A DNA stretch of 64,000 nucleotides from Methylibium sp. Root1272. GTDB lineage: Bacteria > Pseudomonadota > Gammaproteobacteria > Burkholderiales > Burkholderiaceae_C. The stretch spans positions 124,001 to 188,000 of the forward strand of contig NZ_LMDY01000014.1 of the NCBI RefSeq assembly GCF_001425905.1, in the 5' to 3' direction. Every line of letters begins with the position of its first letter. The stretch's first letter is position 1. Made by a program: the position numbers and the translations under genes. The notes under the pieces are model-generated. The model was not told the origin of the DNA. It made no database searches and saw nothing but the letters and a program-made list of their open reading frames with translations. This document shows positions 1 to 8,880 of the stretch, in pieces.

Positions 1-2259
1 ACGCATCAGGTCGACGCTGGCCTCGTCCTTCGCGTCGGTCGCCAGCAGGTTGGCGAAGGCGATGATGCGGCCTTCGCGCCGCACCACCGCGACCGGCAAC
101 TGCTGCAGGTAGCGCTCGTCGAAGCGGCCGACCGAGAAGCCCTTCTCGCGCGATTTCTGCTGGCCGAGCCAGGCATCGGACACCGCGCGCAGTTCCGGCA
201 GCGCCGCACCGACCGCCGCCGGCGCCAGCACCTCGAAGCTCAGGCCCTCGCGTTCGCCGCGGTTCACGCCGGAGCGCAGGTTGGCGCGCTTGGCGCCCTT
301 GAGGTCGAAGTCGGGCAGGGTGACGTGCGCATGCTCGCCCAGCTTGAAGGCCTGCAGGCCGCAGTCCAGGTAGAGCGGCAGCGCGACCGGTCGCACCTGG
401 TAGAAGGCCGCGCGGCCCCCGTGCGCCGCCGCCAGCTCGACGAAGCGCCACACGAGGTCGGGCCATTCGCGCGCATCGCCCATCGGGCCGAACAGCGACA
501 CCCAGGAGCGGCCCTGCTTTCCGAACATCAGGAAGCTGCGCCCCGACGGCGAGAACAGCAGGTGCTTGTCACCCACCAGCGCATAGCAGCCGTCGGACGA
601 CGGGCTGCCTCGCACCACGGCAGCCGCGCGCTCGATCTCCTCGGCCGTGGCCGGCGCCGCGCCGCCGGCCGGTGGGCGCAGCAACTGCCACAGGCCGAAG
701 GCCAGGCCGATCAGCGCGACGCCCATCAGCGCGCGCAGCGAGCGCGGCGCATGCGCGTCGAGCTCGAACTGCCACCACAGCCGATGGCTGTAGGCGACCT
801 CCTGGTAGGCGAAGAACAGCACCCACGCGCAGGCGGCGATCACACCGCCCAGCGCCAGCAGCCACTCGGGCTCGAGGCGCTGCGCGAACAGCGAGGAAGG
901 TCGGTCGAACTGCCGGCGCGAGATCAGCAGCAGCAGCGCCAGCGTCGACAGCAGCGTCGCCTCGTGCAGTGCAATGCCCTTGGGCAGCGCCAGCACCGCC
1001 GCCACGACCGACAGCACGAGCGCCGCCCACCAGGCGGCATCGAGCCGGTGCAACAAGCCGCGCGCGACCATCAACAGCCCCAGGCCGGCGACGCTGCCGA
1101 GGAAGTGCGAGGCCTCGATCAGCGGCAGCGGCAGGTCGAGCGCGGCGAGCATCTGCCGTGCGTCCTCGGTCACCGGCGTGACGCCCGAGACCAGCAGCCA
1201 CAGGCCGGCCACCAGCGCCAGCGCGGCCATCAGCCGCGGGCTGAGGCGCACCGCCAGGCGGCCGACCGGCGCGGCCACGCCGGAGCGCAGTTCGTAGGAC
1301 GCGAGCAGGGCCGTGGCGAGCACCAGCGGCAGCACGTGGTAGAGGCCGCGGTACAGCAGCAAGGCGCCCAGCATCGCCTCGGTCGGCACGTGCGGGCCGC
1401 TGGCCAGCAGCATCACCGCCTCGAACACCCCCACGCCGCCCGGCACGTGGCTCAGGATGCCGGCGGTGATCGCGATGGCATAGAAGGCCACGAAGGTCGG
1501 CAGCGCGATGCGGTCGTCGGGCAGCAGGAACCACAACGCCGCGGCCGATGCACCGAGCTCGAGCGCCGAGATCGCCAGCTGGCGCAACGCCAGGCCTGCC
1601 GACGGCAACCGCAGCGTCCAGCGCGATCCCAGGTTCAGCACGCGCTGCCGCAGGCACAGCAGCAGGAATACGGCCAGCGCCAGCAGCAGCACCCCGGCGC
1701 CCGCGCGCAGCAGCCCGGGCCGCGTGTGCAGCAGCGACGCCACGTCGTCGGCCCCCCACAGCAGCCCGAGCGCGCCGAAGGCGGTGATGCCCAGCGTGAA
1801 CGCGGCGGCGTTGAAGGCGATCACGCGCGCGATCTGCGGCGGCGCCAGCCCGGCCGCGGCGTACAGCCGCATCCGCACCGCGCCGCCGGTCAGCGGACCG
1901 AGACCGATGGTGTTGGACAGCGCATAGGCGACGAACGAGGTCAGCAGCACCGTGCTGCGCCCGACCCTGGCGCCCGCATAGGCCAGCGACGACGCGTCGT
2001 AACCGGCCAGCGCGAGATAGCTCGTCGCAGTGGCGAGCAAAGCGAGCGCGATGTCCGGAGACGGCGTGGCGCGCATCGCGGCCATGACGTCGGCGTAGCG
2101 CACCTCGCGCAGCAGGCCGTGCAGCGCCAGCGCGACGGCGCTCGCCAGCAGCACGCCCAGCGTGGTGAGCACCCAGGGCCGCAGGCGCAGCCACCACTCG
2201 CCCAGCCAAGGCGCGGGCGGTCGGGGTCCGAGCAGGGACGCTGGGCTGGGCTCGGTCAC
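1..2259 (-). CDS. mprF: MprF-type phosphatidylglycerol lysyltransferase/flippase, C-terminus cut by window edge
   Basis: The frame stays open to the left edge after about 753 codons; MprF proteins are usually about 840-880 residues, so roughly the last 100 are missing. The first ~470 residues are a series of hydrophobic membrane segments (flippase part), followed by a soluble DUF2156-type aminoacyltransferase domain containing GCYALVGDKHLLFSPSG and SWVSLFGP. Family members move an amino acid from aminoacyl-tRNA onto phosphatidylglycerol and flip the cationic lipid outward, reducing sensitivity to cationic peptides. No ATG lies between the in-frame stop at 2311-2313 and the membrane region; GTG at 2257-2259 is chosen, with TTG at 2272-2274 as the alternative. 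It is the last gene of an lrp-rraA-mprF run. The amino acid transferred cannot be predicted from sequence. Confidence 0.85.
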   Translation of the reverse strand, partial: MTEPSPASLLGPRPPAPWLGEWWLRLRPWVLTTLGVLLASAVALALHGLLREVRYADVMAAMRATPSPDIALALLATATSYLALAGYDASSLAYAGARVGRSTVLLTSFVAYALSNTIGLGPLTGGAVRMRLYAAAGLAPPQIARVIAFNAAAFTLGITAFGALGLLWGADDVASLLHTRPGLLRAGAGVLLLALAVFLLLCLRQRVLNLGSRWTLRLPSAGLALRQLAISALELGASAAALWFLLPDDRIALPTFVAFYAIAITAGILSHVPGGVGVFEAVMLLASGPHVPTEAMLGALLLYRGLYHVLPLVLATALLASYELRSGVAAPVGRLAVRLSPRLMAALALVAGLWLLVSGVTPVTEDARQMLAALDLPLPLIEASHFLGSVAGLGLLMVARGLLHRLDAAWWAALVLSVVAAVLALPKGIALHEATLLSTLALLLLISRRQFDRPSSLFAQRLEPEWLLALGGVIAACAWVLFFAYQEVAYSHRLWWQFELDAHAPRSLRALMGVALIGLAFGLWQLLRPPAGGAAPATAEEIERAAAVVRGSPSSDGCYALVGDKHLLFSPSGRSFLMFGKQGRSWVSLFGPMGDAREWPDLVWRFVELAAAHGGRAAFYQVRPVALPLYLDCGLQAFKLGEHAHVTLPDFDLKGAKRANLRSGVNRGEREGLSFEVLAPAAVGAALPELRAVSDAWLGQQKSREKGFSVGRFDERYLQQLPVAVVRREGRIIAFANLLATDAKDEASVDLMR

Positions 2260-2290
2260 GGGGTGGCGGCCCAACGGCAGGCGGTCGCGC

Positions 2291-2848
2291 TCAACCGGCC
2301 GGCGGCGGCATCACGACGATGCCGTCTTCATCGGCATACAGCCAGTCTCCTGCCCTCACCCACACGCCCTGCACCTGCACCGCCACGTCGCGCTGGCCCT
2401 CGTTGCGCTTCTCGGTCGGCAGCGGCATCAGCGCCAGCGCACGGATGCCGACCGCGCTGGCCGCGAGTTCCGCCGCGTCGCGCACGCAGCCGTTCACCAG
2501 CACGCCGGCCCAGCCGTTGCGGGCCGCCGCGGTGCCGATGTTGCCGCCGACCAGCGCACGGCGCAGCGAGGCCCCGCCGTCGACCACCAGCACGCGGCCC
2601 CGGCCGGGTTCGTCGAGTGCGAGCTTCACGAGGCTGTTGTCCTCGAAGCACTTCACCGTGCTCACCGGCCCGGCGAACTTGCCGATGCCGCCGTAGCTGT
2701 GGAACACCGGCGGCAGCACGCGGAAGGCACCGTCGGTGTCGTTCTTGTGCGCGTCGCACAGGTCGCAGGTCGAGAAGGCAAGCCCCTCGCGCGCCTCGGG
2801 GCGGCCCGGCGCCGGGCTCGTGTCCGAGGGGTTGGTCGCTGTCGTCAT
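2291..2848 (-). CDS. RraA family protein (aldolase / RNase E regulator fold)
   Basis: 185 residues. The RraA core is visible: GRGRVLVVDGG, then GGNIGTAAARNGWAGVLVNGCVRD, in which the R-D pair is the conserved metal/substrate motif of the 4-hydroxy-4-methyl-2-oxoglutarate aldolase branch. The family includes both true aldolases and RraA, which binds RNase E, and sequence alone does not separate them. An N-terminal extension of about 25 residues contains a CDLC cysteine pair. The ATG at 2846-2848 overlaps the stop of the upstream Lrp-type regulator (ATGA), implying translational coupling and co-transcription. The mprF start follows about 31 bases after the stop. Confidence 0.82.
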   Translation of the reverse strand: MTTATNPSDTSPAPGRPEAREGLAFSTCDLCDAHKNDTDGAFRVLPPVFHSYGGIGKFAGPVSTVKCFEDNSLVKLALDEPGRGRVLVVDGGASLRRALVGGNIGTAAARNGWAGVLVNGCVRDAAELAASAVGIRALALMPLPTEKRNEGQRDVAVQVQGVWVRAGDWLYADEDGIVVMPPPAG

Positions 2849-3336
2849 GCGTTCTCCACTTTCCTGATCGGTGGTTTCACGTCCTCGCGGCGCGGCGGCA
2901 GCATCGGCTGGTGCTCGCGCGCAGGGTTGAGGATGATGGCGGTCGAGGTCTCGGTGAGGATGCAGAACTTGGTCACCACCGCGTCGAGATGCGCCACGTC
3001 GATCACGGCGATCTCGAGGATCCAGCTGTCCTCGCCGGTCACGTTGTAGGCATTGATGACCTCGGGCGTCTGCTGCACCAGCTTCACCACCCGTGCGTAC
3101 TCGGCGCGGCCCACGCGGATCATCGCGCGGATGCCGTAGCCGAGCGCCTGCAGGTTGACCGTGGCGCGGTAGCCGGTGATGACGCCGGCCGCCTCGAGCT
3201 TGCGCACGCGCTCGGTCACGGCGGGCTGGCTGAGGTGGACGCGACGGCCCAGCTCGGCCATGCTCAGCCGGGCCTCGGCCTGCAGTTCGGCCAGGATGCG
3301 CGTGTCATAGGCGTCGAGACTCATCGCGGCAGACAT
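2845..3336 (-). CDS. Lrp/AsnC family transcriptional regulator
   Basis: About 163 residues. An N-terminal winged helix-turn-helix (DTRILAELQAEARLSMAELG, then HLSQPAVTERVRKLEAAGVI) is followed by an AsnC/RAM ligand-binding domain containing VTGEDSWILEIAV, a typical effector-loop sequence. The start is taken at the ATG at 3334-3336, preceded by a weak AGG; ATG at 3322-3324 (before SLDAYD) is almost as good, and an upstream ATG at 3366 would add an unlikely tail. Unusual for the family is a basic, proline-containing C-terminal tail after the RAM domain. It is first gene of the operon with rraA and mprF and is divergent from the DMT exporter at 3440, so it may regulate both; the effector is unknown. 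Confidence 0.88.
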   Translation of the reverse strand: MSAAMSLDAYDTRILAELQAEARLSMAELGRRVHLSQPAVTERVRKLEAAGVITGYRATVNLQALGYGIRAMIRVGRAEYARVVKLVQQTPEVINAYNVTGEDSWILEIAVIDVAHLDAVVTKFCILTETSTAIILNPAREHQPMLPPRREDVKPPIRKVENA

Positions 3337-3439
3337 GCTGAAGCCTAGCACGCGACTTTCCTGCAAATCAAAGGCGACGACGCCGTCTTTCCTTGATTGC
3401 GCTCTTCAGCCGCCGTGCCCGGCTTCGTAGCATTTCCGC
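3337..3439. promoter_or_regulatory. Divergent promoter region between the Lrp regulator and the DMT exporter
   Basis: This 103-base spacer must hold promoters for both the lrp-rraA-mprF run (minus) and the exporter gene (plus). It is visibly less GC-rich than its flanks. I cannot assign convincing -35/-10 pairs. By analogy with other Lrp-family genes, a binding site for the adjacent regulator is expected here; that is inference. Confidence 0.4.
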
Positions 3440-4363
3440 ATGAGTTCACTGGCCTCTCCCCTGCACCTGCCGCGCCCTGCTTTGTCGCCGCTGGTCCTCG
3501 CCTGCCTCGCCGCCACGTGGCTGGTCTGGGGCTCGACCTACCTCGCGATCAAGTTCGCGCTGATCAGCTTCCCGCCCTTCCTGCAGATGGGCTCGCGTTT
3601 CCTCGTCGCCGGCATGCTGCTCGCCGCGTGGATGCGCTGGGTGAGGCGCGCGCCGTGGCCGAGCGCCCGGCAGTGGCGGCACGCATTCCTCGTCGGCGCG
3701 CTGATGCTCGGCGGCGGCATGGGCGGCACCGCCTACGCCGAGCAGAGCGTGGGCTCCGGCCTCGTGGTCGCGTTCATCGCCGTGGTGCCGGTGATGATGG
3801 CGGCCGGTCTGATGCTGTGGCGCGTGTTCCCGAGCCGGCTCGAGGCGGCCGGCATCGCCGTCGGCCTGGGCGGTGTGCTGATGCTGACCCAGGGCGCCGG
3901 CTTCCAGGCCTCGGCCGCCGGCCTGGTGGCGATCGCACTGGCCTGCCTGACCTGGACCGCCGGCAGCCTGCTGAGCCAGCGCCGCACGCCGCTGGCGCCC
4001 GGAGCGATGGGCTTCGCGAGCGAGATGCTCTGCGGCGGACTGGTGCTGCTGGCGATGGCCGCGGTGCATGGCGAATACGCCACGTTCGCTCATCAGTGGC
4101 CCCCGGCACCGGTCGCCGTGGCCGCCTGGCTCTACCTGGTGGTGTTCGGCTCGCTGATCGCCTTCAATGCCTACATGCTGCTGCTCGCGCAGGCCTCGCC
4201 GGGGCTGGCCTCGAGCTACTGCTTCGTCAACCCGGTGATCGCGCTGCTGCTCGGCGTGTCGCTCGGCGGCGAAACCGTCAGCGGCTACGAGTGGGCCGCG
4301 GCCGGTGTGGTGCTGGTGGGCGTGGTGCTGCTGCTCGCCGGTCGGCGGCCCGCGGCAGCCTGA
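3440..4363 (+). CDS. EamA/DMT superfamily exporter (YedA-like)
   Basis: 307 residues forming ten predicted membrane segments in two EamA repeats. The first begins LVWGSTYLAIKFALISFPPF, a hallmark of YedA/RhaT-like drug and metabolite transporters, and the second ends with the PVIALLLGVSLGGE signature. Members export amino acids or other small metabolites across the inner membrane. Divergent placement next to an Lrp/AsnC regulator suggests amino-acid-responsive control, as seen for other exporter/Lrp pairs, but the substrate is not visible in the sequence. The start is ATG at 3440, directly before the hydrophobic first segment. Confidence 0.87.
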   Translation: MSSLASPLHLPRPALSPLVLACLAATWLVWGSTYLAIKFALISFPPFLQMGSRFLVAGMLLAAWMRWVRRAPWPSARQWRHAFLVGALMLGGGMGGTAYAEQSVGSGLVVAFIAVVPVMMAAGLMLWRVFPSRLEAAGIAVGLGGVLMLTQGAGFQASAAGLVAIALACLTWTAGSLLSQRRTPLAPGAMGFASEMLCGGLVLLAMAAVHGEYATFAHQWPPAPVAVAAWLYLVVFGSLIAFNAYMLLLAQASPGLASSYCFVNPVIALLLGVSLGGETVSGYEWAAAGVVLVGVVLLLAGRRPAAA

Positions 4364-4378
4364 GTCCGGAGCGGGCGC

Positions 4379-4888
4379 TCAGGGCTTCGCGCCGATGCGC
4401 GACGCGCGCAGCAGCACGGCACCGTCGGCATCGGCCAGTGTCAGGAAACCGTGCGGCGGGACGCGTGCGGTGGCGGCACGCTCCAGCGCCGTGAGCACGC
4501 GATCCTCCTGCTCCATCGTCGGGGTGGCGCAGGCCATGCGCGTGGTGACGATGGGGCCGATCTTCAGCGTGTTGCCGCTGAGCGTGTAGCGACCGCGCAG
4601 CGTGTTGCAGCTGCCGTTGCCGGCCAGTTGACCGTCGGGACCGAAGTCGACGCGGGCCGCGCTGCGGTCGAGCAGCGGCTCGCTGCGCGCCTGCTCGATG
4701 CGCCATGCGCCGAGCACGGCCGGGTCGGGCGCAGCGGCCACGTTCGGCGGCGTGGGCGCCGGGACCGGTACCGGCGCCGATGCGGGCGGCGACGGTTGTG
4801 ATGGCGCCGGCGCCGGAATGGGGATCGGCACCACGCAGGCGCCCAGACTGAGACACGCCATCACGGCAAGAGTCGATCGAAGGTGCAT
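4379..4888 (-). CDS. META-domain lipoprotein (HslJ-like)
   Basis: 169 residues. A lipoprotein signal (hydrophobic stretch ending LGAC, acylated Cys about residue 18) is followed by a Pro/Ala linker (PIPIPAPAPSQPSPPASAP) and one META domain (about 58-165) with GNGSCNTLRGRYTLSGNTLKI and a second conserved cysteine in TTRMACATP. META/HslJ proteins are small envelope beta-sandwich proteins; HslJ was linked to heat induction and novobiocin resistance in E. coli, and the biochemical role is unclear. It converges with the DMT exporter, the stops being 16 bases apart, and lies just downstream of the TPP enzyme gene on the same strand. Confidence 0.83.
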   Translation of the reverse strand: MHLRSTLAVMACLSLGACVVPIPIPAPAPSQPSPPASAPVPVPAPTPPNVAAAPDPAVLGAWRIEQARSEPLLDRSAARVDFGPDGQLAGNGSCNTLRGRYTLSGNTLKIGPIVTTRMACATPTMEQEDRVLTALERAATARVPPHGFLTLADADGAVLLRASRIGAKP

Positions 4889-4906
4889 GACAGAACTCCT
4901 CGGGAT

Positions 4907-6601
4907 TCAGGGGTGACGCCGCTGCATCGCGGTGGCGCGGATCGCGCTCAGCGTGCTGCGCGTGGTGCTGATCTCGGTGTCGAGTATCAGGTGCAGCAGC
5001 GTCGGCTCGTCGCGCGCCAGCGCGGCGGCGAAGGCCGATGCGAAGGCTTCTGTGCGCTCGATGCGCTCGGCCGCCCAGCCGAAGGCGCGTGCGAACAGCA
5101 CGAAATCGGGATTCACCAGCTCGCTGCCGCTGACGCGGCCGGGGAACTCGCGCTCCTGGTGCATGCGGATGGTGCCGTAGCTCGCGTTGTCGACCAGCAC
5201 GACGACGAGGCGGGCGCCGTGGGCCCGCGCCGTGGCCAGCTCCTGCGCGGTCATCAGCCCGTCGCCGTCGCCAGTGAAGGCGACGACGCAGCGGCCCGGC
5301 AGCAACAGGCTGGCCGCGATGGCGGCCGGGATGCCGTAGCCCATGGCACCCGAGGTCGGCGACAACTGCGTGCCGAGGCCTCGATAGCGCCAGTAGCGAT
5401 GCAGCCAGCCGCTGAAGTTGCCGGCGCCGTTGGTGACGACGGTATCGGACGGGGCCAGCCGCTGCACGGTCTTCACCACCTCGGCCAGATCGAGCGGCGC
5501 GACCGGCACCGGCACGAGGTTGGCCTGGTAGTCGGCCTGCGCTGCGGCGGCCCAGTCCGACCACGGCACGACGGCCGGCGCGGCGAGCGTCTCCAGGGCG
5601 CGTGCCGCCTGCGGCATCGACGACTGCAGCAGCAGGTCTGCGGCGTAGACGCTGCCCAGTTCCTCGGCCCCGGCGTGCAGGTGGATCAGCGTCTGCCGCG
5701 GTCGCGGCGCCTCCAGCAGCGCATAGCCGCCGGTGGTCATCTCGCCCAGCCGCGGGCCGATGGCCAGCACCAGATCGGCCTCGCGCACCCGCGCTGCCAA
5801 CCGCGGGTTGACGCCGATGCCCACGTCGCCGGCGTAGAGCGGATGGTGGTTGTCGAACAGGTCCTGGAAGCGGAAGGCGCAGGCCACCGGCAGCTGCCAG
5901 TTCTCGGCGAAGCGCTGCAGCGCCTGCACGGCACCGGCGTCCCAGCCGCTGCCGCCGGCGATCAGCAAGGGCCGTTGCGCGGCGAGCAGCCGTGTGCGCA
6001 CCTCGCGCAGCGCGCCGGGCGCGGGCCAGGCCTGGGCCGGCTCGACGCGCGGCAGCACCGGTGCGGCAGTCGGCGTGCGCAACATGTCCTCGGGCAGCGC
6101 CAGCACCACCGGCCCGGGGCGGCCCTGCATCGCGAGGTGGAAGGCCTTCGCCACGTACTCGGGCAGGCGGTCGGCGCTGGCCACCTCGCCCACCCACTTG
6201 GCGAAGCCGCCGCTGTTGGGTCCGAACACCGCGCGGTAGTCGAGTTCCTGGAAGGCCTCGCGGTCGCGCACGTCACCGCCCACCTGGCCGATGAACAGGA
6301 CCATCGGCGTGCTGTCCTGGAAGGCGGTGTGCAGACCGACGGCGGCGTTGGCGGCACCCGGTCCGCGCGTGACGAAGCAGATGCCGGGGCGCCGTGTCAG
6401 CTTGCCCTGGGCGTCGGCCATGAACGCCGCTCCGCCTTCCTGGCGGCAGCTGACGAAGCGGATGCGCCCGGCGTGCTCGAGGAAGCCGTCGAGCACCGGC
6501 AGGAAGCTCTCGCCCGGCACGCCGAAGCAGGTGCCGACGCCTTGAGCGATCAGCGCCTCGACCAGCGCATGGCCGGCCAGACGCGTGACGGGAGTGTGCA
6601 T
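4907..6601 (-). CDS. Thiamine-diphosphate-dependent enzyme, acetolactate synthase large-subunit-like
   Basis: 564 residues with the three-domain ThDP layout: N-terminal pyrimidine-binding domain ([19 protein letters not shown]; catalytic-type Glu in [13 protein letters not shown]), central TPP_enzyme_M domain, and C-terminal PP domain with the ThDP/Mg motif [15 protein letters not shown] and [12 protein letters not shown]. This fits acetolactate-synthase-like or oxo-acid decarboxylase/ligase enzymes; no regulatory small subunit or other branched-chain gene is adjacent, so a catabolic or side-reaction role is more likely than biosynthetic IlvB. The frame stays open upstream to 7234, but ATG at 6599-6601 fits the family N-terminus ([17 protein letters not shown]). 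The META lipoprotein follows after 18 bases. Confidence 0.85.
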   Translation of the reverse strand: MHTPVTRLAGHALVEALIAQGVGTCFGVPGESFLPVLDGFLEHAGRIRFVSCRQEGGAAFMADAQGKLTRRPGICFVTRGPGAANAAVGLHTAFQDSTPMVLFIGQVGGDVRDREAFQELDYRAVFGPNSGGFAKWVGEVASADRLPEYVAKAFHLAMQGRPGPVVLALPEDMLRTPTAAPVLPRVEPAQAWPAPGALREVRTRLLAAQRPLLIAGGSGWDAGAVQALQRFAENWQLPVACAFRFQDLFDNHHPLYAGDVGIGVNPRLAARVREADLVLAIGPRLGEMTTGGYALLEAPRPRQTLIHLHAGAEELGSVYAADLLLQSSMPQAARALETLAAPAVVPWSDWAAAAQADYQANLVPVPVAPLDLAEVVKTVQRLAPSDTVVTNGAGNFSGWLHRYWRYRGLGTQLSPTSGAMGYGIPAAIAASLLLPGRCVVAFTGDGDGLMTAQELATARAHGARLVVVLVDNASYGTIRMHQEREFPGRVSGSELVNPDFVLFARAFGWAAERIERTEAFASAFAAALARDEPTLLHLILDTEISTTRSTLSAIRATAMQRRHP

Positions 6602-6660
6602 GGGCGGCACTGTAGCCGCGGCGCCGCGGCCCGCGCTGTCCGCCCGCTGGCGCCTCGGAC

Positions 6661-7929
6661 TCAGGTGGCGAGCGCCGGCACGGCGCGGCCGCGCGCGATG
6701 CGCAGGCCGACCATCGAAGCCGACATCACGCCCAGCAGCATCATCAGCGCCGCGCCGTGGAACACGCTGTTCGGCTGCCCATGGTCGAGCAAGGCGCCGA
6801 ACAGCGGCGCGGCGAGCGCGAACCCGATGTCCAGGCCGGAGTACACGGTGCCGTAGACGCGGCCGGTGGCCCCCGGCGGCGCGGCGCGCTTGATCAGCAT
6901 GTCGCGCGACGGCCCGGCGAGACCGGTCCCGAAACCGGCCAGCGAGGCCGCCGCCGCCGCGGCCAGGCCTGGCAGCCAGCCGGTGCCGGTGAGCAGCAGC
7001 AGGCCGGCCGATGCCGCCATCGCGACGCCGATGGTGCGCTCCAGGCGTTGGATGCGCGTCACCAGGAAGCCGCCGATCACCATGCCGGCCGCGCCGCACA
7101 GCATGTAGCCGGTCACGACGAAGGCGGTCACGGTCAGCGGCAGGCCGTACATCTGCTGCAGCGCCGGGCTGGCGAAGCTCTGGATCGCCGTGAGTGCCGC
7201 CGTGGTCCAGAAGAAGAACGCGAAGCACAGCCACACCGACGGCAGCTTCAGGAAGGCCATCGGGTGCTCGTCGACCAGGCCGGCAGCGCCGGGCTTCTTC
7301 TCATGAGCCCAGGCACTGGCCCGGTCGTCGATCGCCTCGCGGTTCAGCACCTGAACCACCAGCACCAGCAGCGCCACGCCGCCCGCCGCCGCCGCGGCGA
7401 TGCGCCAGGAACCGGTGGCCGCGGTCAGGCCGGCCATGAACACCGGGCCGAAGGCCCAGCCGAGGTTGCCGGTGATGCCGTGGACCGAGAACGCGTGGCC
7501 GAGACGCGGCTGCGAGACGCGCTTGTTCAGGATCGTGAAGTCGACCGGGTGGAAGGGCGAATTGCCGAGCCCGGCCAGCGCCGAGGCCAGCATCAGCCCG
7601 ACGTAGCCGTTGGCCGTGGCCGCCATCAGGGCCGACGCGACGAACAGGCTCAGGGCCAGGAACAGCACCGGCCGCGCGCCGACGCGGTCGACCAGGAAGC
7701 CGGCCAGCGCCTGGCCGATGCCCGAGACCACGAAGAAGGTGGTGACGAGCAGCCCGAGCTCGGAATAGCTGAGGCCGAAGTCGCGGATGAAGGCCGGGAA
7801 CAGCGGCGGCAACAGCATGTGGAAGAAGTGCGAGGTGCCGTGCGCCAAGCCGACCAGGCCGATGGTGCGGGCGTCCTGGCGCAGCGTGGCGCCAGCGGCC
7901 GGCGAAGAAGCGAAAGCTGGAATCTGCAT
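6661..7929 (-). CDS. Major facilitator superfamily transporter
   Basis: 422 residues, 12 predicted membrane segments split 6+6 by a hydrophilic loop (DDRASAWAHEKKPGAAGLVD, about residues 205-225). The loop 2-3 region reads GFLVDRVGARPVLFLAL, matching the MFS signature, and LGNSPFHPVDFTILNKRV resembles the FosR/Fsr and related exporter branch. Substrate unknown. It is transcribed divergently from an AraC-type regulator 64 bases away, a common arrangement for efflux pumps induced by their substrate, and an inverted repeat lies in the spacer. The TPP enzyme gene follows 59 bases downstream and could be co-transcribed. Confidence 0.85.
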   Translation of the reverse strand: MQIPAFASSPAAGATLRQDARTIGLVGLAHGTSHFFHMLLPPLFPAFIRDFGLSYSELGLLVTTFFVVSGIGQALAGFLVDRVGARPVLFLALSLFVASALMAATANGYVGLMLASALAGLGNSPFHPVDFTILNKRVSQPRLGHAFSVHGITGNLGWAFGPVFMAGLTAATGSWRIAAAAAGGVALLVLVVQVLNREAIDDRASAWAHEKKPGAAGLVDEHPMAFLKLPSVWLCFAFFFWTTAALTAIQSFASPALQQMYGLPLTVTAFVVTGYMLCGAAGMVIGGFLVTRIQRLERTIGVAMAASAGLLLLTGTGWLPGLAAAAAASLAGFGTGLAGPSRDMLIKRAAPPGATGRVYGTVYSGLDIGFALAAPLFGALLDHGQPNSVFHGAALMMLLGVMSASMVGLRIARGRAVPALAT

Positions 7930-7965
7930 GCCCCGATGCTAGGTGGGGTCGGCGCGGCGCGCTTA

Positions 7966-7988
7966 CGATAGCGGGACAACTTCTATCG
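7966..7988. promoter_or_regulatory. Inverted repeat (CGATAG-N11-CTATCG) in the MFS/AraC divergent spacer
   Basis: Perfect 6-base arms CGATAG (7966-7971) and CTATCG (7983-7988) separated by 11 bases, just upstream of the regulator start at 7994 and about 37 bases from the MFS start. Position and symmetry suit an operator for the adjacent AraC-type protein, although AraC-family sites are more often direct repeats. No experimental support. Confidence 0.4.
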
Positions 7989-7993
7989 CGATC

Positions 7994-8854
7994 ATGCCAA
8001 GACCTGCCTCGCCCCGCACGAAGCCCGCATCGACCAGCGTCGGCCCGCTGACCCCGCACCTGTTCACGCCGACGGCCGAGCGCCCGCTGCGCGCGAAGCA
8101 GCACACGCTGGCAACCGACACGCGCGTGGCGCCGCACAACCATGCCTGGGCCCAGCTGGCGTGGTCGGCCACCGGTGTGATGCGGCTGACGGCCGAGCGC
8201 GGCACCTATCTCGTGCCGCCCTCGCGCGCGGTGTGGGTGCCGCCCGGCATCGAGCACGCGATCACCGTGGTCGAGACGGCCGAGCTGCGCACGCTCTACC
8301 TGCACCAGCGACCCGGCCGCTGCGGACCGCAGCGCGACGACGCGGTGGGCAGCGACTGGCGGCACTGCCGGGTGCTCGAGGTGTCGGAGCTGCTGCGCGC
8401 GCTGATGCTGGCGCTGCCGACCGGCCCCGATGGCGAGCCGCCGGGCGCGGACGAGCTGGCGCGCGAGAAACTGATCGCCCCGCTGCTGGCCGACGAATTG
8501 AAGCGCGCCGCGCCGGTGCCGCTGGGCGTCGCGCTGCCGCAGGACAAGCGTTTGCGCACGCTGTGCGAGGCGGTGCTCGACGACCCGACGCGCCACGACA
8601 CGCTGGCCGACTGGTCGCGCGATGTCGGCGCCAGCGAGCGCACGGTGGCGCGGCTGTTCCGCCAGGACCTGGGCACGAGCTTCGTGCAGTGGCGCCAGCA
8701 GGTGCTGCTGGCACGCGCGCTGTCCCTCGCTGCGCGCGGCACGCCGATGGGCCAGATCGCCACCGAGCTGGGCTATGCGAGCCCCAGCGCGTTCAGCGCA
8801 ATGGTGAGGCGCTCGGTGGGCGCGCCGCCGAGCCGCTTCTTCGCGTCGGCTTGA
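7994..8854 (+). CDS. AraC family transcriptional regulator with cupin sensor domain
   Basis: About 286 residues. The N-terminal half is a cupin-like AraC ligand domain (HNHAWAQLAWSATGVMRL, then YLVPPSRAVWVPPGIEHAI, a very characteristic motif). The C-terminal half carries two helix-turn-helix motifs: DWSRDVGASERTVARLF and GQIATELGYASPSAFSAM. This architecture matches the YdeC/NimR-like group, whose members often control an adjacent divergent MFS efflux gene, as here. ATG at 7994 is preferred over 7943 because the upstream stretch overlaps the promoter/inverted repeat and lacks domain similarity. Confidence 0.88.
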   Translation: MPRPASPRTKPASTSVGPLTPHLFTPTAERPLRAKQHTLATDTRVAPHNHAWAQLAWSATGVMRLTAERGTYLVPPSRAVWVPPGIEHAITVVETAELRTLYLHQRPGRCGPQRDDAVGSDWRHCRVLEVSELLRALMLALPTGPDGEPPGADELAREKLIAPLLADELKRAAPVPLGVALPQDKRLRTLCEAVLDDPTRHDTLADWSRDVGASERTVARLFRQDLGTSFVQWRQQVLLARALSLAARGTPMGQIATELGYASPSAFSAMVRRSVGAPPSRFFASA

Positions 8855-8880
8855 GATGCAGGAACCCCTTGCGACGACGG

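Noticed and set aside
325-3348. Open frame of 1007 codons on the plus strand opposite mprF/rraA/lrp
   Set aside because: Arg/Gln/His-rich composition and exact antisense position over three recognisable genes; an artefact of high GC.
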